From: Sphingomonas aurea
GTDB lineage: Bacteria > Pseudomonadota > Alphaproteobacteria > Sphingomonadales > Sphingomonadaceae
Reading direction: 5' to 3'
DNA length: 64,000 nucleotides
Assembly (NCBI RefSeq): GCF_030678875.1
Contig: NZ_JAUUDS010000010.1
Coordinates: 24,899 to 88,898 of the forward strand
Within the stretch, counting starts at the first letter, position 1. Each line of letters starts with the position of its first letter. Below are positions 1-8,920 of this stretch, piece by piece. The translations under genes were made by a program, and so were the position numbers. The notes under the pieces are model-generated. The model was not told the origin of the DNA. It made no database searches and was given only the letters and a program-made list of their open reading frames with translations.

Positions 1-649
1 CCGCAACCTCGGTATTCTGGCTCTGGATCGCCGTGGTGACATCCGACGGGATCAACGCATAGCTCGCCAGCCGGCTGGGATTCAGCCAGATGCGCATCGC
101 ATATTGCGAGCCGAAGACGTTGACGTCGCCCACGCCCTGCACGCGGCCCAGCGGCTCCTGCAGGTTCGACACAAGAAAGTCGCTGACATCTTGGTTGGTG
201 CGCTGGTCCGTCTCGTCATAGACGCCGACGATCAGCAGGTTGTCCGGGTTCGACTTGCGGACGACCAGGCCCTGCTGCTGCACCTGCTGCGGCAGGCGTG
301 CGACCGCCTGCTGCACCTGGTTCTGGACCTGCACCTGCGCGATGTCGGGATCGGTGCCCTTCTCGAACGTGGCGGTGATCGAGACCGAGCCGCGGCTGGA
401 CGAGGAGGAACTGAAATAGAGCAGCCCGTCGATGCCGGTCAGCTGCTGCTCGATGACTTGGGTGACCGAGTTCTGCAGGGTCTGGGCATTGGCACCGGGG
501 AAGGTGGCGCGGATCGATACCTGCGGTGGCGCCACGTCGGGATATTGCGCGATCGGCAGGCTCAGGATCGCACCGGTGCCGGCGAGCATGACGATGATCG
601 CCAGCACCCAGGCGAAGATCGGCCGGTCGATGAAGATGCGGCTAATCAT
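1..649 (-). CDS. RND efflux transporter permease subunit (partial, N-terminal part)
   Basis: This is the inner-membrane proton-driven pump of a tripartite RND efflux system. Only about the first 216 residues lie in the window; the gene runs off the left edge. The protein opens with the family's typical start (MISRIFIDRPIFAWVLAI), a first membrane helix, then the periplasmic porter region with PQVSIRATFPGANAQT-like and QNQVQQAVARLP-like stretches as in AcrB/MexB (HAE1 family). The ATG lies 4 nt after the stop of the adaptor gene, so both are one operon in the order adaptor-permease. Substrate cannot be told from the sequence. The family call is firm; the name within the HAE1 group is not. Confidence 0.9.
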   Translation of the reverse strand, partial: MISRIFIDRPIFAWVLAIIVMLAGTGAILSLPIAQYPDVAPPQVSIRATFPGANAQTLQNSVTQVIEQQLTGIDGLLYFSSSSSSRGSVSITATFEKGTDPDIAQVQVQNQVQQAVARLPQQVQQQGLVVRKSNPDNLLIVGVYDETDQRTNQDVSDFLVSNLQEPLGRVQGVGDVNVFGSQYAMRIWLNPSRLASYALIPSDVTTAIQSQNTEVA

Positions 650-653
650 GCGC

Positions 654-1913
654 TCAGTTCGATCCGCCGCCGGACTTGGTCGCGCCGTTCTTCGCCTCAC
701 CCTTCGCGCCGTCCTGCTGCTGCGGCGGCGCGACGCGCTGCGGGCTGTTGGCGGGAACCGGCTGGACGACGGTGCCCGGGCGCAACTGCGCGTTCAGCCC
801 CTGCACGATGATGCGGTCGCCGGGGTTCAGCCCCTGCGTCACCACCCAGGCGGCGCCCTGCGCCCGGTCGGCGCGGACGGTCTTCTGCACGACCTTGTTG
901 TCGGGGCCGACGATCATCACCGTTGCCTGGCCCCGCGGATCGCGCGATACCGCCTGCTGCGGGACGAGGAAGGCGCGCGTGTCGATCGCCTGGGTGAAGC
1001 TGGCGCGGACGAACATGCCGGGCAGCAGCAGCCCCTGCGGATTGGGAAAGCGGGCGCGCAGCGTCACCGTGCCGGTTTCGGTATTCACCAGCGCCTCGGA
1101 GAACTCGACGGTACCGGTGCGGCCGTAATCGCTGCCGTCCTCCAGCTTCAGCCGCACCGCGGCGCTGGCCGGGACCAGCCCCTGCCGGCTCAGCGATCGC
1201 CGCAGCGACAGCAGGTCGGCGGCCGACTGCTGGATATCCACGAAGATCGGATCGAGCCGTTGGATCTGCGCCAGCGGGTCGGTCTGCGTTGCCGATACCA
1301 GCGCGCCGACGGTGAACAGCGACCGGCCGATCCGCCCGCTGATCGGGGCGGGGACGGTGGTGAAGCGCAGGTTGATTCGCGCGGTGTCGAGCTGTGCGCG
1401 GGTCTGGGCGACCGCGGCGGTCGCCTGGCGGGACTGGGCCAGCGCGTTGGTATAGTCCTGCTTCGAGATCGCCTCGATCTCGGCAAGGGGACGATAGCGG
1501 TCGGCCAGGATGCGCGCGGCCTCCTGCTGCGCGCGGGCGCTTGCCAGGTTCGCCTGCGCCTCGTTGGCGGCGGCGCGGTACAGGCGCGGGTCGATCTCGT
1601 AGAGGGGCTGCCCCTGGCGGACGATCGCGCCTTCGGTGAAGAAGCGGCGGCGGATCAGCCCGGTCACCTGCGGGCGAACGTCGGAGCTCTCGAACGCGGT
1701 CACGCGGCCGGCCAGTTCGGTGACCAGCGCAGCGTCCGTGGGCTTCAGCGTAACGAAGCCGACCTGCGGCGGCTGTCCGCCGCCCTTGCCCTTTCCACCG
1801 GCCTGGCCGTTGCCACCCGCTTCGCCGCCGCCGCTGCATGCGCCGAGCAGCGCCGTCGCCACCAGGGCCGCGCCGGCAAGGGCTCGCCGCCTGCGTCCAT
1901 CCGAACTCGCCAA
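654..1913 (-). CDS. RND efflux periplasmic adaptor (membrane fusion protein), lipoprotein
   Basis: This adaptor links the inner-membrane RND pump to an outer-membrane channel. The preferred start is a TTG with GGAAAGG 11 nt upstream, giving 419 aa and placing a lipoprotein signal at the N-terminus: RRRR, a hydrophobic stretch, then the lipobox LGAC. A longer frame to an ATG at 2027 would push the signal peptide about 39 residues inward and is less likely. After a Gly/Lys-rich linker comes the lipoyl half-motif region (AGRVTAFESSDVRPQVTG), an alpha-helical hairpin rich in Ala/Gln, and beta-barrel domains (VPAPISGRIGRSLFTVGALV). The tail is Gln/Lys/Gly-rich. It is the first gene of the operon and diverges from rpiA across 143 nt. 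Confidence 0.88.
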   Translation of the reverse strand: MASSDGRRRRALAGAALVATALLGACSGGGEAGGNGQAGGKGKGGGQPPQVGFVTLKPTDAALVTELAGRVTAFESSDVRPQVTGLIRRRFFTEGAIVRQGQPLYEIDPRLYRAAANEAQANLASARAQQEAARILADRYRPLAEIEAISKQDYTNALAQSRQATAAVAQTRAQLDTARINLRFTTVPAPISGRIGRSLFTVGALVSATQTDPLAQIQRLDPIFVDIQQSAADLLSLRRSLSRQGLVPASAAVRLKLEDGSDYGRTGTVEFSEALVNTETGTVTLRARFPNPQGLLLPGMFVRASFTQAIDTRAFLVPQQAVSRDPRGQATVMIVGPDNKVVQKTVRADRAQGAAWVVTQGLNPGDRIIVQGLNAQLRPGTVVQPVPANSPQRVAPPQQQDGAKGEAKNGATKSGGGSN

Positions 1914-2056
1914 CTTGCGGTAAACCTTTCCTGCGGAAGGATTCGGGCGCGTACGGCCCGGACATCCGAAATGCCCCAATTGGCGGCGGGTTGCCAAGCT
2001 CCCATTTGTATCAATGTGTCGTCCCAATCGGCGGGCGGCGGATATGGGGAAGCGGC

Positions 2057-2746
2057 ATGGACCAGCAGGACAGTGCGGACCGCGACAAGGCGGCCGCCGC
2101 CGCAGCGGCAGTGGCGGAGGTCGAGGATGGCATGCTCGTCGGGCTGGGCACCGGATCGACCGCCGCCCACGCCATCCGCCTGCTCGCCGCGCGCGTCGCC
2201 GATGGCTTGCGGATCACCGCGGTGGCGACCAGCCACGCCTCTGCGGAGCAGGCACGCGCCGCCGGCATCCGCGTGCTCGACTTCGCACAGGTGGCGCGGG
2301 TCGATCTGACGATCGACGGCGCCGACCGGATCGATCCGCGACTCTTCGCGATCAAGGGCGCGGGCGGCGCGATGCTGCGCGAGAAGATCGTCGCCGCCGC
2401 CAGCGACCGCATGGTGGTGATCGCCGATGGTAGCAAATATCGGCAGGCGATCGGCGATGCATCGGTGCCGGTCGAGGTGCTGCCCTTCGCGCTCGCCAGC
2501 GTCGCGGCGCGATTGGGGGAGGGGGCGATGCTGCGGCAGGTGGGGCGCGCACCCTATCACACCGATAATGGCAACCCCGTACTCGACTGGAACGTCACGC
2601 TGGACGACCCACGCGCCGTGGCGTCGCGGCTGGATGCGATGCCGGGCGTGCTGGGTCACGGCCTGTTCCTAGATCAGGTCGATGCCGCCTATGTCGCGCA
2701 GGACGGCGTCGTTACGCGGCTGGAACAGCGCAGCCGTTCGCATTAA
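2057..2746 (+). CDS. rpiA: ribose-5-phosphate isomerase A
   Basis: RpiA interconverts ribose 5-phosphate and ribulose 5-phosphate in the non-oxidative pentose phosphate pathway. The 229-aa product has the family motifs in order: MLVGLGTGSTAAHAIRLL (phosphate-binding GTGST loop), TSHASAEQARAAGI, the catalytic-region DLTIDGADRIDP, KGAGGAMLREKIV, and NGNPVLDW near the C-terminus. Length is usual for the family. The ATG is preceded by GGGGAA at 5-6 nt. It is the first of a run of same-strand pentose phosphate genes (tkt, tal, gnd follow), with 57 nt before tkt. Confidence 0.95.
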   Translation: MDQQDSADRDKAAAAAAAVAEVEDGMLVGLGTGSTAAHAIRLLAARVADGLRITAVATSHASAEQARAAGIRVLDFAQVARVDLTIDGADRIDPRLFAIKGAGGAMLREKIVAAASDRMVVIADGSKYRQAIGDASVPVEVLPFALASVAARLGEGAMLRQVGRAPYHTDNGNPVLDWNVTLDDPRAVASRLDAMPGVLGHGLFLDQVDAAYVAQDGVVTRLEQRSRSH

Positions 2747-2803
2747 GGCGCAACCCGACCCGCGGATGCGCGTTCCCCCTGTCGACCAGTACGAGGCTCC
2801 TCC

Positions 2804-4906
<2,103 letters not shown>

Positions 4907-4910
4907 GCGC

Positions 4911-6032
4911 ATGAGCAAGCTCTCCGAACTCTCCGCCGCTGGCACGGCCGTCTGGCTCGACTTCGTCGATCGCAAGTTCCTGGAGGCGGGCGGGCTGGAG
5001 ACGCTGGTCGCCGAGGACGGGCTGACCGGTGTGACCTCCAACCCGTCGATCTTCGAGAAGGCGATGGGGCACGGCGACGCCTATGACGAGACGATCGCCG
5101 CTTTCGACCGCGAGCATGCGGGCGCGGCGACGATCGATCGCTACGAGCATCTCGCGATCCAGGACATCAAGGCCGCGGCCGAGACGCTGAAGCCGGTGTA
5201 CGACCGACTAGGCGGCAAGGACGGCTATGTCAGTCTGGAGGTATCGCCCTACATCGCCGACGACACCGACGCGACGATCGCGGAGGCGAAGAAGCTGTGG
5301 GCGGCGGTCGACCGGCCCAATCTGATGATAAAGATCCCCGGCACGCTGGCCGGCGCGCCCGCCATTTCGGCGGCGATCGCAGAGGGGATCAACGTCAACG
5401 TCACCCTCCTCTTCGCGCTCGACGCCTATATCCGCGTCGCGGAGGCCTATGCCGCCGGGCTGGAGGAGCGGGTCCGCCAGGGCCAGCCGATCGATCATAT
5501 CGCCTCGGTCGCCAGCTTCTTCGTCAGCCGCATCGACACGATGATCGACAAGCAGATCGACGAACGGGTGAAGGCGGGTGACGCCGATGCCGACGCACTG
5601 AAGGCATTGCGCGGCAAGGTCGCGATCGCCAACGCCAAGCAGGCCTATGCCTGGTATCAGGACTTCATCGCCTCCGACCGGTGGCAGGCGCTGGCCGCCA
5701 AGGGCGCGCAGCCGCAGCGGCTGCTCTGGGCGTCGACCGGGGTCAAGGATCCGGCCTATCCCGACACGCTCTACATCGACACGCTGATCGGGCCGGAAAC
5801 GGTCAACACCATGCCGCCCAAGACGATGGATGCGTTCCGCGACCACGGCACCGTGGCACAGACGCTGACCGCCGACGTCGACGAGGCGCGCCATGTACTG
5901 GCGGAGGCGGAGCGGCTGGGCCTGGACCTGTCGGGCGTCACCGGCACGCTGGTCCTGGAGGGCGTCGCCTCGTTCGCCAAGGCGTTCGACGACCTGCTCG
6001 GCGCCATCGCGCAGAAGCACCCGGGAGCGTGA
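4911..6032 (+). CDS. tal: transaldolase
   Basis: Transfers a dihydroxyacetone unit from sedoheptulose 7-phosphate to glyceraldehyde 3-phosphate. The 373-aa product belongs to the longer TalB/actinobacterial-type transaldolases: GVTSNPSIFEKAM near residue 45, YVSLEVSPYIADDTDATI, the Schiff-base lysine in NLMIKIPGT (K141), INVNVTLLFALDAYIRVAEAY, and VASFFVSRIDTMID. It is not fused to glucose-6-phosphate isomerase, a fusion known in some bacteria. It directly follows tkt. Downstream there is a strong inverted repeat before gnd, which may separate or attenuate expression. Confidence 0.96.
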   Translation: MSKLSELSAAGTAVWLDFVDRKFLEAGGLETLVAEDGLTGVTSNPSIFEKAMGHGDAYDETIAAFDREHAGAATIDRYEHLAIQDIKAAAETLKPVYDRLGGKDGYVSLEVSPYIADDTDATIAEAKKLWAAVDRPNLMIKIPGTLAGAPAISAAIAEGINVNVTLLFALDAYIRVAEAYAAGLEERVRQGQPIDHIASVASFFVSRIDTMIDKQIDERVKAGDADADALKALRGKVAIANAKQAYAWYQDFIASDRWQALAAKGAQPQRLLWASTGVKDPAYPDTLYIDTLIGPETVNTMPPKTMDAFRDHGTVAQTLTADVDEARHVLAEAERLGLDLSGVTGTLVLEGVASFAKAFDDLLGAIAQKHPGA

Positions 6033-6041
6033 TTCTCAATC

Positions 6042-6137
6042 CGTCATGCCGGGCTCGTCCCGGCATCCACCCATCCTCGTGTGCGGCAGCGATGGCGTTT
6101 GCGGAATGGTGGATGCCGGGACGAGCCCGGCATGACG
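6042..6137. repeat. perfect 30-bp inverted repeat (REP/MITE-like intergenic palindrome)
   Basis: Positions 6042-6071 and 6108-6137 are exact reverse complements over 30 bp, separated by a 36-nt centre. Each arm itself contains a smaller palindrome (ATGCCGGG-CTCGT-CCCGGCAT), so the element can fold as a cruciform or nested hairpin. It lies between tal and gnd, ending 6 nt before the gnd ribosome binding site. Sequences of this kind (GTCATGCCGGG...CCCGGCATCCA) are common intergenic repeats in sphingomonads; that is recollection, not a search. A shorter related hairpin is at 25603-25630. Confidence 0.9.
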
Positions 6138-6156
6138 AACAGTGGAAGGATTAGCG

Positions 6157-7140
6157 ATGAAGCTCGGCATGATCGGCCTCGGCCGGATGGGCGGCAACAT
6201 GGCGCGGCGGCTGATGGCCGGCGGTCACGAGATCGTCGCCTATGACCGCGATCAGGCGGCGGTGGACAAGCTGGTCGCCGACGGCGCGACCGGTGCCTCG
6301 TCGCTAGACGACATGCGGAGCAGACTGGGCGAGCAGGCGATCTGGTGGGTCATGCTGCCGGCCGGCGAGATCACCGAACAGACGGTGCAGGCGATCGCCG
6401 ACGGTGGCAGGGCAGGGGACGTCGTCATCGACGGCGGCAACAGTTTCTACAAGGACGATATCCGCCGCGCCAAGGCATTGCGCGAGAAGGATATCGACTA
6501 TGTCGACGTCGGCACCTCCGGCGGGGTGTGGGGGCGCGAGCGCGGTTACTGCATGATGATCGGCGGGCGCGAGGAGGTACTGACCCGGCTCGACCCGATC
6601 TTCGAGACGCTGGCGCCGGGCCGCGGTGACATTCCGCGGACTCCGTACGACCGGCCGGAGGCGGACGACTGGCGGGCGGAGAAGGGCTTCATCCATGCCG
6701 GTCCCGCCGGGTCCGGGCATTTCGTGAAGATGGTCCATAACGGCATCGAGTATGGCCTGATGCAGGCCTATGCCGAGGGGTTCGACATCCTGAAGTCCAA
6801 GAGCAGCGAGCATCTGCCCGAGGACGAGCGGTTCGACCTGAACCTGACCGACATCGCCGAGGTGTGGCGCCGCGGCAGCGTGATCTCGTCCTGGCTGCTC
6901 GACCTGACCGCGATCGCGCTGGCGAAGGACGGGATGCTCGAGCAGTTCACCGGCAACGTCGCCGATTCGGGCGAGGGCCAGTGGACGATCGACGCGGCGA
7001 TGGAGGAGAAGGTGCCCGCCAACGTCCTCACCGCCTCGCTCTTCGCACGATACCGCAGCCGGATCGAGCATACGTTCGGGGACAAGGTGCTGTCGGCGAT
7101 GCGCTTCGGCTTCGGTGGCCACACCGAGATCCCGCAGTGA
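6157..7140 (+). CDS. gnd: 6-phosphogluconate dehydrogenase, decarboxylating, short form
   Basis: Oxidatively decarboxylates 6-phosphogluconate to ribulose 5-phosphate. At 327 aa it is the short (GndA/YqeC-like) class, which lacks the duplicated helical domain of the ~470-aa enzyme and usually prefers NAD+. It has the Rossmann motif [15 protein letters not shown], the substrate region [10 protein letters not shown], the [16 protein letters not shown] block, and the catalytic segment [20 protein letters not shown], where K and N are the expected active-site residues. ATG chosen because GGAAGGA sits 6 nt upstream; an upstream in-frame GTG at 6142 lacks this. It follows rpiA-tkt-tal, joining oxidative and non-oxidative branches. 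Confidence 0.94.
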   Translation: MKLGMIGLGRMGGNMARRLMAGGHEIVAYDRDQAAVDKLVADGATGASSLDDMRSRLGEQAIWWVMLPAGEITEQTVQAIADGGRAGDVVIDGGNSFYKDDIRRAKALREKDIDYVDVGTSGGVWGRERGYCMMIGGREEVLTRLDPIFETLAPGRGDIPRTPYDRPEADDWRAEKGFIHAGPAGSGHFVKMVHNGIEYGLMQAYAEGFDILKSKSSEHLPEDERFDLNLTDIAEVWRRGSVISSWLLDLTAIALAKDGMLEQFTGNVADSGEGQWTIDAAMEEKVPANVLTASLFARYRSRIEHTFGDKVLSAMRFGFGGHTEIPQ

Positions 7141-7152
7141 GGCCGATCCAGA

Positions 7153-7280
7153 TCCTCCCCGGCACGGAGAGGGGGACCAGCGAAGCTGGTGGAGGGCGCT
7201 CTCCACAGGCGGATGCGTTTGCGGTGGCCCCCCTTCACCACGCGCCTCGCGCGCGGTTTCCCTCCCCTGAAAGGGAGGGG
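7153..7280. repeat. imperfect palindromic intergenic repeat, family B copy 1
   Basis: About 128 bp between gnd and the next gene. The left arm reads CCTCCCC...GAGAGGGGGACC, then a small hairpin AGCGAAGCT, then GGTGGAGGG. The right arm, read on the opposite strand, has the same architecture: CCTCCC...GGGAGGG, ACC, hairpin, GGTGAAGGGGG. A second copy is at 20334-20462. The right end (AAGGGAGGGG, 7271-7280) also supplies the ribosome binding site of the gene starting at 7283. Confidence 0.8.
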
Positions 7281-7282
7281 CT

Positions 7283-8095
7283 ATGACCATCCGCCTCCTC
7301 GTCTCCGACGTCGACGGCACGCTGGTCGACAAGCAGAAGCGGCTGACCGATGGCACCACCGCTGCGGTACGCCGCCTGCAGGCCGCGGGCATCGGCTTCA
7401 CCCTGATCTCGGCGCGCCCGCGCTCGGGCATCATGCCGCTGATCGACGCGCTCGACCTCGATGCGCCGGTCGGCGCGTTCAACGGCGGCATCATCTTTCG
7501 CCGCTCGGGCGAGGTGATCGAGCACCACCGCATCGGCCCGTCGGTCGCGCACGGCATCTGGGACGCGGTCGGCGATGCCGCGGTCGACCGCTGGGTCTTC
7601 GCCGACGATCGCTGGTATGCCTCGACCGATCAGGGCGTGCATGTCGAGCATGAGCGGATCGCGTCCGACCAAGAGCCGATCGTCACGCAGGATTTCGCCG
7701 CGCTGCTCGACCGGGCCGACAAGATCACCTTCGTCAGCGACGACGAGGCGCTGCTGCGCGCGCTCCACGACCGGGTGCGGCCCCGCTATGGCGAGGAGGC
7801 GACGGTGGTGCAGAGCCAGACCTATTATCTCGACGTCACGGCGCTCCAGGCCAACAAGGGCGCAGGCATTGCCGAACTGGCCGCGGCGTTCGACGTGACC
7901 CTCACCGAAACCGCCGCGATCGGCGACCAGGCCAACGACCTGCCGATGCTCGACCGTGCCGGCCTGTCCATCGCGATGGGCAACGCGCCCCAACCGGTGC
8001 AGGATCGCGCCGATCACGTCACCCTGGGCAACGATGCGGACGGCGTCGCCCATGCCATCGACACCATTATCTTGAAACAGGATCACACCGCATGA
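7283..8095 (+). CDS. Cof-type HAD-IIB family phosphatase
   Basis: A 270-aa haloacid dehalogenase-superfamily sugar-phosphate phosphatase. Motif I is VSDVDGTLVDKQ (nucleophile Asp plus acid/base Asp) at residues 6-17; motif II is TLISARPRSG; the C2 cap lies in the middle; Lys of motif III is in TALQANKGAGI; motif IV is IGDQANDLPML. These are diagnostic of the Cof subfamily, whose members hydrolyse many sugar phosphates and FMN. The ATG lies immediately after the repeat element that provides AGGGAGG. The next gene overlaps it by ATGA. Substrate is unknown; placement after gnd suggests sugar phosphate turnover. Confidence 0.88.
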   Translation: MTIRLLVSDVDGTLVDKQKRLTDGTTAAVRRLQAAGIGFTLISARPRSGIMPLIDALDLDAPVGAFNGGIIFRRSGEVIEHHRIGPSVAHGIWDAVGDAAVDRWVFADDRWYASTDQGVHVEHERIASDQEPIVTQDFAALLDRADKITFVSDDEALLRALHDRVRPRYGEEATVVQSQTYYLDVTALQANKGAGIAELAAAFDVTLTETAAIGDQANDLPMLDRAGLSIAMGNAPQPVQDRADHVTLGNDADGVAHAIDTIILKQDHTA

Positions 8096-8838
8096 AGCAG
8101 CTCGTCGCCTTCGACCTTGACGGAACCCTGGCCGAGAGCAAGCAGCCGCTGAAGGACGATATGGGGCAGGCGCTGGCCGACCTGCTGACCGTCGCGCATG
8201 TCGCGGTCATCTCGGGCGGGGACTGGCCGCAGTTCGACAAGCAGGTCGCCAGCCGCCTGCCCGAGCATGCCGACCGCTCGCGCCTGTGGCTGATGCCGAC
8301 CACCGGCACCAAGCTGTTCGTCCACAGGGACGGTGGCTGGCAGACCGTCTATGCCGAGCTGTTCTCCGAGGAGAAGCGGCAGGAAATCATCGCCGCCTTC
8401 AACGCTTCGCTGGAGGCGACCGGCTTCGTGCCCGAGCAGGTCTGGGGCGAGCGGATCGAGGATCGCGGTAGCCAGATCACGTTTTCCGCCCTCGGCCAGC
8501 AGGCGCCGATCGAGGCGAAGGAGCATTGGGATCCGGACTTCGCCAAGCGCAAGGTGATCCAGGCCGATCTGCGCAAGCGTCTGCCGGGCCTGTCGATCAA
8601 CATGGGCGGCGCCACCTCGATCGACATCACGCAGGAGGGCGTCGACAAGGCGTATGGCCTGAAGCGGCTGCGCGACGAGAGCGGCATTCCGCTGGACGCG
8701 ATGATGTTCATCGGCGACGCGATCTTCCCCGGCGGCAACGACTATCCGGCCAAGGAACTCGGCCTCGACACGGTTCGCGTCCGCGATCCGGAAGAAACGC
8801 TGAGCGTCATCGCCGCCATCGTGGCGTGCCAGAAGTAG
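8092..8838 (+). CDS. HAD-IIB family protein resembling eukaryotic-type phosphomannomutase
   Basis: The 248-aa product has motif I FDLDGTLAES, motif II AVISGGDWPQFDKQ, and a cap segment EDRGSQITFSALGQQAP that matches the EDR..Q.T.SALG block of the alpha-PMM/PMM2-like family rather than Cof phosphatases. Later motifs are ATSIDITQEGVDKAYGLKRL and FIGDAIFPGGNDY. It may convert mannose 6-phosphate to mannose 1-phosphate, or simply be a phosphatase; the sequence cannot decide. Its start overlaps the preceding HAD gene stop (ATGA), so the two are cotranslated. A hairpin follows 9 nt after the stop. Confidence 0.8.
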   Translation: MKQLVAFDLDGTLAESKQPLKDDMGQALADLLTVAHVAVISGGDWPQFDKQVASRLPEHADRSRLWLMPTTGTKLFVHRDGGWQTVYAELFSEEKRQEIIAAFNASLEATGFVPEQVWGERIEDRGSQITFSALGQQAPIEAKEHWDPDFAKRKVIQADLRKRLPGLSINMGGATSIDITQEGVDKAYGLKRLRDESGIPLDAMMFIGDAIFPGGNDYPAKELGLDTVRVRDPEETLSVIAAIVACQK

Positions 8839-8847
8839 AATCGTTTC

Positions 8848-8876
8848 GCCCGGCCATCGGTTTGCAATGGCCGGGC
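8848..8876 (+). terminator. hairpin, probable end of the rpiA-HAD operon
   Basis: Stem GCCCGGCCAT (8848-8857) pairs exactly with ATGGCCGGGC (8867-8876) around a 9-nt loop. It begins 9 nt after the upstream stop codon. There is no T-run after it, so it may be a weak intrinsic terminator or an RNA-stabilising end. An ATG at 8867 lies inside its right arm, which argues against that codon as the start of bphP. Confidence 0.55.
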
Positions 8877-8920
8877 AAAGCGTCCATGCCATGTCCCTGA
8901 AAAAGAACACGGACGCACGC

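Noticed and set aside
432..2309. 625-codon plus-strand frame across the efflux adaptor and rpiA start
   Set aside because: It is antisense to the adaptor and then out of frame with rpiA; composition is that of a shadow.
8867..8869. ATG at 8867 as bphP start
   Set aside because: It lies inside the right arm of a 10-bp perfect hairpin that probably ends the preceding operon; no ribosome binding site is seen before it.
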